From: a virus
Length of the DNA: 25,259 nucleotides
Virus record (IMG/VR): IMGVR_UViG_3300034102_000007
Span: 1-25,259 of that record
Strand: one strand, 5' to 3'
A program made the position numbers and the translations under genes. Positions within the stretch are counted from its first letter, which is position 1. Each line of letters opens with the position of its first letter. Positions 4,928 through 14,138 of the stretch are shown here, in pieces. Below the pieces are notes generated by a model. It saw nothing but the letters and a program-made list of their open reading frames with translations, was not told where the DNA came from and searched no databases.

Positions 4928-7612
4928 TTATTCAAATATATTAATTTTTGGTGTTCTTTCAGGAAAACTCTCTCCTGGCTTCCAAAAATATTCTTTATCT
5001 TGTTCATCCTTATATTTATTAATTCGTCTAATAATTCTATCATTAAATTTAGGATCAATCATTTTTTGTATATTATCAAAGATTAATCTTTCTAAAGCTA
5101 GTCTGGCATACCATAAACTTGCTCCAGGAGTATATTGTCTTAAAAAATCACTTACATCTCTTCCATAGGTAGTTTCTTCACCTGTTGCCAAATTAATAAT
5201 ATTTCCAAAAGTAAGTTTAGCAACATCTTCAAAGAACCCAGCAGGCGCTCCTAATATTGTACCTGATAGATTTCTTCCATATTGATTTTGTGATGCAGTT
5301 ATGAAATCTCCAAATATACCTAAACCTCCACCTTTAATCATTGCTCTTAACCAATAACTAGGTTCCTGCATTTTTTCTGAAGAAGTAACATCTCTACCTT
5401 TTGTTATCTCTCCAAGCTCATAAGCTAAAGCTCCAAACAAAGTTCCTGAAATAACTAAAGGAACTACATATTTCATTTTGCCGGTTAAATTAGTTTGAGT
5501 AAAACCTCTTCTCAAATGAGTATAAACAAATGTAATTGGAAAGTTTTTATACATTGCAACAGAATTTATTAATTCACCACCAATCGTTCCTGATCTTTGA
5601 TTGCCAAATAAAGCAACTTTACCTCTTGCAGAAGTTGCAGGTATTGCAAACTCAGTTTCATTAACAACTAATTCCATTAATTTACTTGTAAGATCTTCTC
5701 TTAAACTTTCAGTTAAATCAGTTCTTAATCTAATATCATCGGGTCTTAAAAATGTTGCGCCTTTATTTGCATAATTAACATCGTCAATTCCTGCATCATA
5801 TAATTTTGTTTTACGAATAAGATCCCATGATCCATCATTTATTCCATAACGTAAAAATGTTTTTTGCATTGCTTCAGGTAATTCTTTAAATTGCTTACCA
5901 ACATTCTCAGCCCAGAACCCCATAAGCTCCATACCAAAACTCCATCTACCTGCTTGAGTTAAATGTGATAAACCAGATACTCTTAAAACTGAATCTGATA
6001 TTCTTTTTGCAACTTGTGGAGCTTCTATTTCTCCAAGATATCTAGCAGACGCAGATGCTACTGTACTCCAGTGTTCAGCAACTAAACCAAGTCTAATAGC
6101 AAGTTTTGCTTTTTCAAATTTATTTAATGGATCAAATAATAATTTAACACTATTTATTGCTGTTCTGTGTTGAGGTAAACCAACGTGAGCTGAAGCAGCT
6201 CTACTCCAGTTAAAATCTGTTAATGCAAGAACTGATGCAGATCCTAATTGAGCTGATGTTAATATATGTCTTAATCCTGCTAAAGATCTTGCTACAAACC
6301 CATCAACTGGGTTTGTTAAAGCACCTTTATGATAACCATATAAATTTTTAATTAATTCTATTTTTGTATTAGCTCTATCTTCTTCTAATGAACCAAAAAA
6401 TTGAGCTATTGACTTTCTATTAAATTTTTCAGCATCAGAAATATCTTGAGCATATTGACTTACTTGTCTATTTAATTTTTCAATCTCTACAGGATCTGTT
6501 GATTTAGCAAGTAATGCTTTTGCTTCTTCTAATTGTTGTTTAGCAACAGGAAGTCTTACTTGTTTAGTAACATCTGTTTGAGCTTGTTTTTTAATAAGAG
6601 TAGTCATGTAAGAAATGGTAGCATCAGGATTTGCTCCAAGAACTTTCATTAATGCAATATCTCTAGACATTTTATTAATGTGATCCATCATCACTTGGAA
6701 TGCATTATTATTGCCAAATCTATTTTGGTATTCAATCCAAGACTGTGCATTTTTAAAAACTAAAAATCTATGATCTGTATAACGTGATGCAAGATTACTT
6801 CCAAAAGTTCTTTGTGTAGCTTTAACTTTATTAAAACCTTCATTAGTTATTGTTTCATAAACATCCGATAATGCTAATCTTAAAGTCTTTTCATTAAATG
6901 GAAGTTTAGTTTTTTCATTAATCATTTTAGTAATATCTAATCTATCCATAGTATAAGTAATCCAATCTTCTTTATTGGTTTTTCTAATTGCTAAAGTGTC
7001 ATGTATTTGTGGTAGTCCCCAATCTTTTCTAGATGGTATTCTTCCACCATATTTATTAAATTCTAATCTTAAAAATTCAGAAGATGCTTTCCATGCCTCT
7101 GCCATTTCTTTTGCTGCTTGATTTGTAGTTGAACCAGGTTCAATAATTTCTCTAACTAACATAGTTAATGTAGCTTTGTTTCTTGAGCGACCACCAAAGC
7201 CAGGTTTAAATGTATCTAATACATCAACTAATATTTTATGAGCTTGTCCCTTAATAACTTTAACTTGATTTTCTACAGTAACGTATGGTGAGTAGTCATC
7301 AGGAGATAAAATAGAAATACCGGCATTTCCATAATCTACTTCTCCATTCATATTTCTATATGTTTTAAAATGTTTTGATATTGATTGTTGAGCTTTAAGA
7401 GTTAATAATTCTCTACGTTTTTTTTCTGCTGCTTCGTATTTAAAAATATCAAATGAATCTTTAGCTGCTTGTTTTTCAGCATCGGCTTGAGACATTCCTT
7501 TAGCTAAATACTCTTCTACTTTTTCATCAAATAACTTTATCTGTTCATCAGCTTGATTTTTGGTAACATTACCTTCTGCAATACCATTTGTAATACAATC
7601 TTTATAACTCAT
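4928..7612 (-). CDS. Large internal (ejected) virion protein, C-terminal partner
   Basis: This 894-aa protein lies between the big ParB/kinase virion protein and the fibre, the place of T7 gp16 or its C-terminal part. It is helix-rich: charged N-terminus (1-90), a coiled-coil-like part near 340-400 (LEEAKALLAKSTDPVEIEKLNRQV), a Ser/Ala-rich hydrophobic part around 450-475 (ILTSAQLGSASVLALTDF), and one probable membrane-active segment at 715-736 (YVVPLVISGTLFGALAYELGEI). Large helical proteins with such segments in podoviruses are ejected with the DNA and help cross the envelope. Its ATG overlaps the previous stop (ATGA), so the two proteins are made together. No enzymatic motif is clear, and no lytic transglycosylase signature was seen. 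Confidence 0.65.
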   Translation of the reverse strand: MSYKDCITNGIAEGNVTKNQADEQIKLFDEKVEEYLAKGMSQADAEKQAAKDSFDIFKYEAAEKKRRELLTLKAQQSISKHFKTYRNMNGEVDYGNAGISILSPDDYSPYVTVENQVKVIKGQAHKILVDVLDTFKPGFGGRSRNKATLTMLVREIIEPGSTTNQAAKEMAEAWKASSEFLRLEFNKYGGRIPSRKDWGLPQIHDTLAIRKTNKEDWITYTMDRLDITKMINEKTKLPFNEKTLRLALSDVYETITNEGFNKVKATQRTFGSNLASRYTDHRFLVFKNAQSWIEYQNRFGNNNAFQVMMDHINKMSRDIALMKVLGANPDATISYMTTLIKKQAQTDVTKQVRLPVAKQQLEEAKALLAKSTDPVEIEKLNRQVSQYAQDISDAEKFNRKSIAQFFGSLEEDRANTKIELIKNLYGYHKGALTNPVDGFVARSLAGLRHILTSAQLGSASVLALTDFNWSRAASAHVGLPQHRTAINSVKLLFDPLNKFEKAKLAIRLGLVAEHWSTVASASARYLGEIEAPQVAKRISDSVLRVSGLSHLTQAGRWSFGMELMGFWAENVGKQFKELPEAMQKTFLRYGINDGSWDLIRKTKLYDAGIDDVNYANKGATFLRPDDIRLRTDLTESLREDLTSKLMELVVNETEFAIPATSARGKVALFGNQRSGTIGGELINSVAMYKNFPITFVYTHLRRGFTQTNLTGKMKYVVPLVISGTLFGALAYELGEITKGRDVTSSEKMQEPSYWLRAMIKGGGLGIFGDFITASQNQYGRNLSGTILGAPAGFFEDVAKLTFGNIINLATGEETTYGRDVSDFLRQYTPGASLWYARLALERLIFDNIQKMIDPKFNDRIIRRINKYKDEQDKEYFWKPGESFPERTPKINIFE

Positions 7613-10600
7613 ACGCAGTCTGCCAATCTGTTAATAAATAAATTAGTTTGATTTTCTTCATCAAGAATTTGTCTCATAGTTTTTAATTCTGGAACAATTT
7701 CATTAACATCATCTAATTTAGTGCTTAATGAAAATTCTTGATCTAGAATATTTGCAGTATCGTCGCCTAATGTAGCTACAGGTTCTTCTCTAGTAACAAT
7801 TCCTGCTCCAGCTCTCTCAGGAGCTTCAGCTCGTAATTCTCTCCATCTTCGTAAATTTTGTGCAATTTCTTCTTTTGATCCACTAATGTATCTGATGGTG
7901 TCTTCAACTGTGCCATCAATTTCAGCTCTGACATTTATTTGTTCCTTTGTTAGTTTATTGTAAATTGTTTTAATATTATTATCAACTTCTTTTGTAATGA
8001 TTTGACTATCAACATATCTGCCTGTTTTTATAGCTCTTTTAATGTTTCTTAACTCGGCAACAGCAAGAGGAACATCAACTCTTATCATGGCAATTCCATA
8101 TCCTTTGCTTTTTAAAGAATTAATTATTTTAGTTAATGGTTCTTCGTTTCTTCCAAGTGTTGGAATAATAATATTATCTCCATTAGTAATGGTTTTTTTT
8201 AACATTCTTTTAAAGAACTCTTTGCTTTCGTTATGTACTGATGATGTGCCAATACCATTTTTATATTCAGGTATTAATTTTTTATAATCATCAGAATCAA
8301 TTACCATTCCTTTAACTACGTCTTTAACTTCATTTGTAAGTTTTGATTTTCCAGCGGCAGGTACTCCTGTTATAATTACAGCAATACGATCTTTTGTTTC
8401 AGATCCTGTTTTATATACAGCATTTAATACTGTCTCTATTCCTTTGTATTCATCTTGTCCCAATTTATAAATTTTATTGTTTAAATATTCTTCTGTAAAT
8501 CTTCCATTAACAAAATTAGGTTCAATATCAGTACGATTAATTTCATAATAAGCATCTTGATCTTCTATGATTTTTTTAACTAGATTACTGTTTTCAATAT
8601 CAATAACATCTTGTTTTGTTGCAGCGCCTGAATTTATTTTTTCATTAATATCATTAACCATTCTTTGCTCTTCTAAATTAAGAACTTTGTTTTCTGCGCT
8701 TAAAGAATTAGTTAAATCTGTTTGTGTAGGTTTAGCAGGAGGTACTTCTGTATCTAATAGTATTTCGTTTTTTAATGATTGACTTTGCTCAACTGAACCT
8801 TTTCCACCTGGTTCGTCAAATAACTTATTACTTATGTTTTCTGATTCTGGTCTGCTTCCTGCAGTGCTTGTTTGTATTTCAGTTTTAATTGCATTATTGT
8901 CTGGTGATCCGCTAACATTGATCCCATCAAAATCGCCTCTTTCTGCTGCTCGATCGACAGCGTCGGAGAAGTATTTTCTTGCTTCTGCTTTGTTTCCTGC
9001 TTGGTAGAGTCTGGCTGCTTCTGTGAGATCTGTAGAGAGTTGTCCAACTCTGGTTGCAAGGATTTCAATTTTTTCTTGGATCTTCGCATTTTGTGTTAAT
9101 ATTTTTTCGTTATTAATATTATCTAACTTATTGCCGGCAGAAGTCAATAATTCATCTTTACTTACAACAAGTGAGAATAACTTCTTCTTGTCTTTTGTGC
9201 TTTTTGCAAAGTTTGTTAATAATATTGATTTTTCAACAATTAAAGATTGCTTAAACTCTTCAACTCCAAACAATGTTTGTTCCTTCATTTTAACAGAAGG
9301 AGTTTCTCTAATCTGTTTAAGAATAAGATCTACTTGTTGCATATTATCAAATTTTTGTTTTTTTAATATTGTTAAAGCAGACGCATGTAATTCTTTATCA
9401 GGTAATAATTCACCAACTCTAGATGCTATTTTGTAATCAATAAATTTATTAACTACCATTGAGAATGAATCGTTAGATAATTTTGTTAAACCTTGTGCAA
9501 CTTTAACTATTTCTGATTTAACTGGCATACTTGCCATGATTGCATTAATATCAAAATTTTTAACACGCATCATTTTAGCAGCATCAATAGCAGTGCCAGT
9601 TCCTTGTCTTAGATTAATTGCAACACCTTGAAGCATTGCATGATCTGGTACATAACCATCTACTTCTCTAATTCTATATCCATACAATCTAGGTTTTTGA
9701 TCTATTAATTTTTTTGCTAATCCAAATCGTTGATGTCCATCAACGACTGCTAATCTACCATCTTTAAACTCATAAACTAAAATAGTGCTTGCGCTTGGCT
9801 GATCCCACTTTGTAACACCCATAAGTCTTTCAGATATTCCAAATTCATTAGTTTCTGATTTATATTGAAAAGTCTTTGCATCAGTTGTTAATTTATTAAC
9901 ATCAAATTCTTCTACTGCTGAACCTTTAAGAATATCTTCAAATTTTAATTTTTGTGGTAATTCATCAGGTATTGTAATTGGTTCATCATTTAATAATTTT
10001 AAAATTGTTTCTGTAGCTCTTTCATTATGTAAATCTCTGCTTCTAACATTATCCACCATTGGATTTTGTTTTTCTTCAAAAACTCTATTTTCTATAAATT
10101 CAGCCGCAGCATCAGTATCTTTTGTTTTAAATTGTTCTGGAAAGTTTTCTTTATAAATTTTTAAAGAATCCTCATCAGTTAGGTTTTCAATATTATTTTG
10201 AATCTTTGCAATCATTTGAACTTGTTGTTCAGGAGTAGCTTTTGCAAATAATTTAGATATTCCAAAAATACTTGTGTTTAATACACCCCCAATACCTGCA
10301 GCAAAAATTGCAGAGTAAGCAACTTCTTTAGCTCCTGCTTCAAAGCCAGCTTCTGGAAATCCTAATTTTTCTCTATAAGGTTGAACATTTAATTGTCTTG
10401 ATGCTTCAGATCCTGCTCCTAAAACTGTTTCATAATATGCTGTTTTTAAAAATGTTCCTAATGCTGTTCTTCCAAAACCATAAGCTAAACCAAAAGGTAA
10501 TGTTAAAAATACACTTGGTTCTCTTAAATAACTAACTGCGTTTCCTGCAACATTTCCTACTTTGCCAGAAAAGTTTGTATTTTCAAAAAGTTCATTTGCG

Positions 10601-11100
10601 TATGCTTCAGAGTCTTTTGCATCAACACTAATCTTTTTTAGAATGGCATCTAAATTATTTAATGATTTGTTTTCTAATTCTAGTTTTAAATTTTCATTTT
10701 TATTTTGCTCTTCTTGTAATAATGTTAAAGCTCTAGTAACTCTTTCGTGTCTTGTTTCATAACCTTCTAGTCCAAATTCTGTTTTATAAAAATCCAGATC
10801 TGGCATTGGATTATCAAACTGAACATTATTTTTAATCATAATATCAGTGATTTCGCTCCAGGCATTATCAAGATTATTAAGCTCAGATACTTCTGATTTA
10901 GATTTATCAAAGGATTGTCTTGATGCGTTGTAGTTTTCTAAATATTCTTTTGCTGTAAAGTATTCTTCTCTTCCTTTAGCTCTAGATTCAATACCACTTA
11001 ATTGTTCTTGTTCAGGAGGAGCTTCTTTTTGTGCGTAAAAATTTTCTTTAGGTTCTAGTAAAGTATTGGTAGATTTTTCTTCTTCAAAAAAGAATGACAT
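7609..11100 (-). CDS. Giant internal virion protein with ParB-like and zeta-toxin-like kinase domains
   Basis: This 1163-aa protein takes the place of T7 gp16-type internal proteins. Residues 1-150 are charged and helical; 185-280 have hydrophobic Gly/Ala-rich stretches (FLTLPFGLAYGFGRTALG, YSAIFAAGIGGVLNTSIFG) that could contact membrane. Residues about 400-520 contain a ParB/sulfiredoxin-like segment with VVDGHQRFGLAKK (452-464). Residues about 870-1075 look like a zeta-toxin/P-loop kinase: strand and Walker A in VIITGVPAAGKSK (908-920), an acidic VIDSDDYKK (933-941), HNESKEFFKRM (956-966), and KRAIKTGRYV (1021-1030), matching the Arg-rich GR segment of zeta enzymes. Zeta toxins phosphorylate UDP-N-acetylglucosamine; substrate and activity here are unknown. 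It overlaps both neighbours by 1-4 bases (TAATG, ATGA). Confidence 0.75.
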   Translation of the reverse strand: MSFFFEEEKSTNTLLEPKENFYAQKEAPPEQEQLSGIESRAKGREEYFTAKEYLENYNASRQSFDKSKSEVSELNNLDNAWSEITDIMIKNNVQFDNPMPDLDFYKTEFGLEGYETRHERVTRALTLLQEEQNKNENLKLELENKSLNNLDAILKKISVDAKDSEAYANELFENTNFSGKVGNVAGNAVSYLREPSVFLTLPFGLAYGFGRTALGTFLKTAYYETVLGAGSEASRQLNVQPYREKLGFPEAGFEAGAKEVAYSAIFAAGIGGVLNTSIFGISKLFAKATPEQQVQMIAKIQNNIENLTDEDSLKIYKENFPEQFKTKDTDAAAEFIENRVFEEKQNPMVDNVRSRDLHNERATETILKLLNDEPITIPDELPQKLKFEDILKGSAVEEFDVNKLTTDAKTFQYKSETNEFGISERLMGVTKWDQPSASTILVYEFKDGRLAVVDGHQRFGLAKKLIDQKPRLYGYRIREVDGYVPDHAMLQGVAINLRQGTGTAIDAAKMMRVKNFDINAIMASMPVKSEIVKVAQGLTKLSNDSFSMVVNKFIDYKIASRVGELLPDKELHASALTILKKQKFDNMQQVDLILKQIRETPSVKMKEQTLFGVEEFKQSLIVEKSILLTNFAKSTKDKKKLFSLVVSKDELLTSAGNKLDNINNEKILTQNAKIQEKIEILATRVGQLSTDLTEAARLYQAGNKAEARKYFSDAVDRAAERGDFDGINVSGSPDNNAIKTEIQTSTAGSRPESENISNKLFDEPGGKGSVEQSQSLKNEILLDTEVPPAKPTQTDLTNSLSAENKVLNLEEQRMVNDINEKINSGAATKQDVIDIENSNLVKKIIEDQDAYYEINRTDIEPNFVNGRFTEEYLNNKIYKLGQDEYKGIETVLNAVYKTGSETKDRIAVIITGVPAAGKSKLTNEVKDVVKGMVIDSDDYKKLIPEYKNGIGTSSVHNESKEFFKRMLKKTITNGDNIIIPTLGRNEEPLTKIINSLKSKGYGIAMIRVDVPLAVAELRNIKRAIKTGRYVDSQIITKEVDNNIKTIYNKLTKEQINVRAEIDGTVEDTIRYISGSKEEIAQNLRRWRELRAEAPERAGAGIVTREEPVATLGDDTANILDQEFSLSTKLDDVNEIVPELKTMRQILDEENQTNLFINRLADCV

Positions 11101-13223
11101 TATTTATTTACTGTTCCTAGATCTCCTTTAATCTTATTAAGATCTACGATAAAGTAACCGCCATTTTTATTTAATAAATATTCAGGTTGTACATTTGAAC
11201 CAAAAGGTTTTGATAAAGATATTTTATATCTTCCTGGACCCACTGTTACAAAGTAAGGATCACCAAAAAACTTTTCAGAGAATATTTTAATTTCTTTTCC
11301 ATTTCTATCTAATGGTAATGTTTCAATTACATTTCCTTGAGGATCAGTATATGAACCAGATTTTTTTAAAACATTTTCATTTTTTTCTAAATAATCAATA
11401 ATAGAATTAAAGTTACCTTTTTTAACATAAGCAGGAACAACAACATCTAAACCATTATATTTATCAAATCCTCCATATTCTTTTCCATTAACTTTTAATG
11501 AACCAACTGCCTCGTTTAATGCTTCTGTATATCTTGATGAACTAAATGATTTGTTTAATTCATTTGCATCATAAGTTCTTTTTAAATAAATGTTATCAGC
11601 TGTTTCAATAACTCTGTTAAATGTTTCAGCTCCAACTCCTGTAAATGCTTTTTGGTACCCTGATATAATAGATGATTTATCTTTTTCTCTAAAGTTTTCT
11701 AATTTAATATTTTTATTTTTACTTAATAAATAACCATCAATAGCATCTGCAGCTCCTTTAGTTGGAACTCCACCATTAAACATTGTAATGCCACCAACAT
11801 GTGCAAATAATGCATTCTCTTTAGAAATTTCTGAAAAAGCATTAGGAGCATCAGCGCCAAAACCATTTGTTATATTTGATGCTAATTGTAATAACATTTT
11901 ACTATCTGTAGATTTGTCAACAATAGCTTTTAATTGTTTAGATTCTGCATCAGTAAAAAATCTTGCAGGCATATTGTAATATTTACCAGCAGTAGTTGCT
12001 GCATTTTTTCTTGCTGCTAGACTTTCAGTAAATGCTTTTTTGTTTTCTTCAGATGGGTTAAGCATTACATCATTAAAATTAATACTATTTAAAGTAACAA
12101 TATTTCTTTCAGATGCTGTTCTTAATAAATCTTTTTCTAAATCTGTTTGTAAGTCTGCTTTAAATTTTTTAACTATTTCATATTTTTTTAATTCAGAAAT
12201 AGGTACGTCTTTGTTTTCTGCTTTTGAAGTAGTAATCATTGTTTCCATTTTACTAATCTCTGCATCCATTTCAGAAAGTGATTTACTTCTAATGTTTAAA
12301 ATAATATCTCTTTTTTGAATTAGAGCATCAATCTTTCTTGCATTATCAAAATTATCAACTGCTATAGATCTTTCTTTTGCAGCATTAAGAGCATTAATTC
12401 CTGGATCATTACCTTTATCAATTTGAGCTTCATAATCTTTTAAATTATTGCCGGATGTTTCATCTATTTTAAGAGCTGATAGTTTTGCATGAGATCTTAA
12501 CTTTTCAATTTTTTCTATAGGTAAAGTAGAGTCTTTAATAACATCATTGATCTTCATAGGATCACGATCAAGAGTTCTTAATCCTTTATAATAATCTACA
12601 TCTTCTCTAACTTTATTTTTTTCTTCTGCTGCTTTTTTCCCATATACTTTATTATAAACATCAGAATTTAATATAGTGTCTAGTTCATTAGTTGCATTAG
12701 ATATCTCAAGATCAGTCTTTCCATAAACAATAGATTTTTTTAAACGATCAGTATTTGCCTCAACTGCTAATCTATTTCTTTCTAATAAGTTATTAGTTGC
12801 TGAATTTCTAATAAGAATAGAATCTTCAACAGATTGTTTTTGTAAAAATGTACCCAATACTCTTTTAGTAAAGAAATTTTTTGTATCTTTAGTATGATAA
12901 TCTTGAATAGTTTTAAATTGTTCTTTATAATATCTATCCGCTTCATCAGGATCTTCCATCTTAGATGCTTCATCTTTAACTTTAGATAATCCTGGAACAT
13001 TTTCATCTCCATTATATATCTTTTCTTTTTTCTCCAAAACTTCTGTTTCAGCTTTTATTTTTTCTTTTTCAAGAACAAAATCTGTTATACCTTGAGTAAA
13101 TTTAGAAGAAGCAGCTCCAAGAGCTGATGCGGTTTCCATACTAACACGCATGCCAGGAGTTGTTTCTACAGCTCCTATTTCTTCTGTGGGTCTAATTTGT
13201 GATTGATAAATTTTTATTGCCAT
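11100..13223 (-). CDS. Internal virion core protein (T7 gp15-like position)
   Basis: This 707-aa, mostly helical, Lys/Glu/Asp-rich protein begins MAIKIYQSQIRPTEEIGAVE, a typical opening of gp15-type internal proteins in marine podoviruses. It has long charged helices (for example EKEKIKAETEVLEKKEKIYN near 52-71 and repeated helix pairs to about residue 400) and a C-terminal beta part (GDPYFVTVGPGRYKISLS). It has no signal peptide or membrane span. By position between the gp14-like and gp16-like genes it should be part of the internal core that is ejected and bridges the periplasm. Its start overlaps the stop of the 13223-13684 gene by one base, and it ends the same way (TAATG). Family assignment rests mainly on order and composition. 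Confidence 0.65.
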   Translation of the reverse strand: MAIKIYQSQIRPTEEIGAVETTPGMRVSMETASALGAASSKFTQGITDFVLEKEKIKAETEVLEKKEKIYNGDENVPGLSKVKDEASKMEDPDEADRYYKEQFKTIQDYHTKDTKNFFTKRVLGTFLQKQSVEDSILIRNSATNNLLERNRLAVEANTDRLKKSIVYGKTDLEISNATNELDTILNSDVYNKVYGKKAAEEKNKVREDVDYYKGLRTLDRDPMKINDVIKDSTLPIEKIEKLRSHAKLSALKIDETSGNNLKDYEAQIDKGNDPGINALNAAKERSIAVDNFDNARKIDALIQKRDIILNIRSKSLSEMDAEISKMETMITTSKAENKDVPISELKKYEIVKKFKADLQTDLEKDLLRTASERNIVTLNSINFNDVMLNPSEENKKAFTESLAARKNAATTAGKYYNMPARFFTDAESKQLKAIVDKSTDSKMLLQLASNITNGFGADAPNAFSEISKENALFAHVGGITMFNGGVPTKGAADAIDGYLLSKNKNIKLENFREKDKSSIISGYQKAFTGVGAETFNRVIETADNIYLKRTYDANELNKSFSSSRYTEALNEAVGSLKVNGKEYGGFDKYNGLDVVVPAYVKKGNFNSIIDYLEKNENVLKKSGSYTDPQGNVIETLPLDRNGKEIKIFSEKFFGDPYFVTVGPGRYKISLSKPFGSNVQPEYLLNKNGGYFIVDLNKIKGDLGTVNK

Positions 13224-13684
13224 TAACCGAATCCTTTTGAAATTTGTTGTCCAGTTCTTACATCTCCAAGTAAACTTGAACCAGCTCTAAAATAACTAAT
13301 AGTTTCAGCAACTCTTCCACGATATCTTTCAACTCTTGCTTCAGCTTCTTTCATAACAGCTGCATTTTCTAATTGTTCTTTTTTAACAAGAGCATTATAT
13401 TCAAGCATATCTCTATCTCTTGCAAAGTTTAAAGCATTATCCATTAATACTCTGTAACCAGTTCCTTCTTCTGTAACACCTCTGATTGCATAACCAGTTC
13501 TAATATCTCCAACTGATTTTGTTTCTAATGCGTAGATTTGTGGAAGATCAAATTTTTCGTAAACTTTATATCCTTGTTCAGCTCTTTGTCTTGTAACAAC
13601 AGCATCTCGTTCTAATAAAGCAGCATTAGCATTAGCTATCTTTTTCTGCGACTGTCCAGTTATTAGATCACCTACGAATGACAT
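13223..13684 (-). CDS. Internal virion protein B (T7 gp14-like)
   Basis: This 153-aa protein starts MSFVGDLITGQSQKKIANAN, then a long Ala/Glu/Arg helix (ALLERDAVVTRQRAEQGYKVYEKFDLP), and ends with a Gly/Ser-rich tail after EARVERYRGRVAETISYFRAGSSLLGDVRTG. Length, the helical nature and the FRAGSSLLGD-type C-terminus match gp14-like internal virion proteins, which are ejected early and are thought to form the outer-membrane part of the DNA channel. It sits one base after the gp13-like gene and overlaps the next gene by one base. The call is by composition and gene order. Confidence 0.7.
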   Translation of the reverse strand: MSFVGDLITGQSQKKIANANAALLERDAVVTRQRAEQGYKVYEKFDLPQIYALETKSVGDIRTGYAIRGVTEEGTGYRVLMDNALNFARDRDMLEYNALVKKEQLENAAVMKEAEARVERYRGRVAETISYFRAGSSLLGDVRTGQQISKGFG

Positions 13685-13685
13685 A

Positions 13686-14138
13686 TCAATAAATCTTTGC
13701 GAACCTTATGTAATCAGCACCATCTGGTCCATAATGTTTCATTAAACCCTCTGATTTTAAACCTAACCATTCAGCAAATTTTATACCTAAAACAAAATCT
13801 GCTTTTACAGCGGTTTGTAATCTTTTCACTTTATAAGTTTTTGTTAAAATATCTAGCTTTTTTTTAACGTGTCTAGCAATAGATATAGGATTTTTCCATA
13901 CATCATTAGTTGCTAAGACCCATCCTTCGGCAACATTATCCCATAATATGCCAATGCCGCCTGATACCACAATCTTTCCATCTTTGATAGCAGTAAATGA
14001 CATTCCTGGTATTTCTAAAAATAACGCATATTTTTTAAATTGAGGAGCAATCTGAATTGCAGGATCATTCATTGGATTGCTAATAATGTGATGCGCATGT
14101 TCCTTCTTAAAAGGAATGATATCAATATTATCCATCAT
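13686..14138 (-). CDS. GNAT-like protein of the T7 gp13 (internal protein A) family
   Basis: This 150-aa protein shows a GNAT-like acetyltransferase layout: IIPFKKEHAHHII at the N-terminus, beta strands in SFTAIKDGKIVVSGGIGILW, the conserved helix NPISIARHVKKKLDILTK, then LQTAVKADFVLGIKFAEWLGLKSEGLMKHYGPDGADYIRFAKIY, in which EWLGLKSEG is the usual GNAT end. T7 gp13-family proteins share this form and act in virion assembly, and enzymatic activity is not shown. The AcCoA-binding Q/RxxGxG/A loop is not obvious, which suggests loss of catalysis. It overlaps the tail tubular protein B gene by 11 bases. Confidence 0.72.
   Translation of the reverse strand: MMDNIDIIPFKKEHAHHIISNPMNDPAIQIAPQFKKYALFLEIPGMSFTAIKDGKIVVSGGIGILWDNVAEGWVLATNDVWKNPISIARHVKKKLDILTKTYKVKRLQTAVKADFVLGIKFAEWLGLKSEGLMKHYGPDGADYIRFAKIY

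Noticed and set aside
8832-9089. 85-aa Lys/Gln-rich minus-strand frame
   Set aside because: It lies fully inside the 1163-aa virion protein in another frame, without a ribosome-binding site or recognisable motif.
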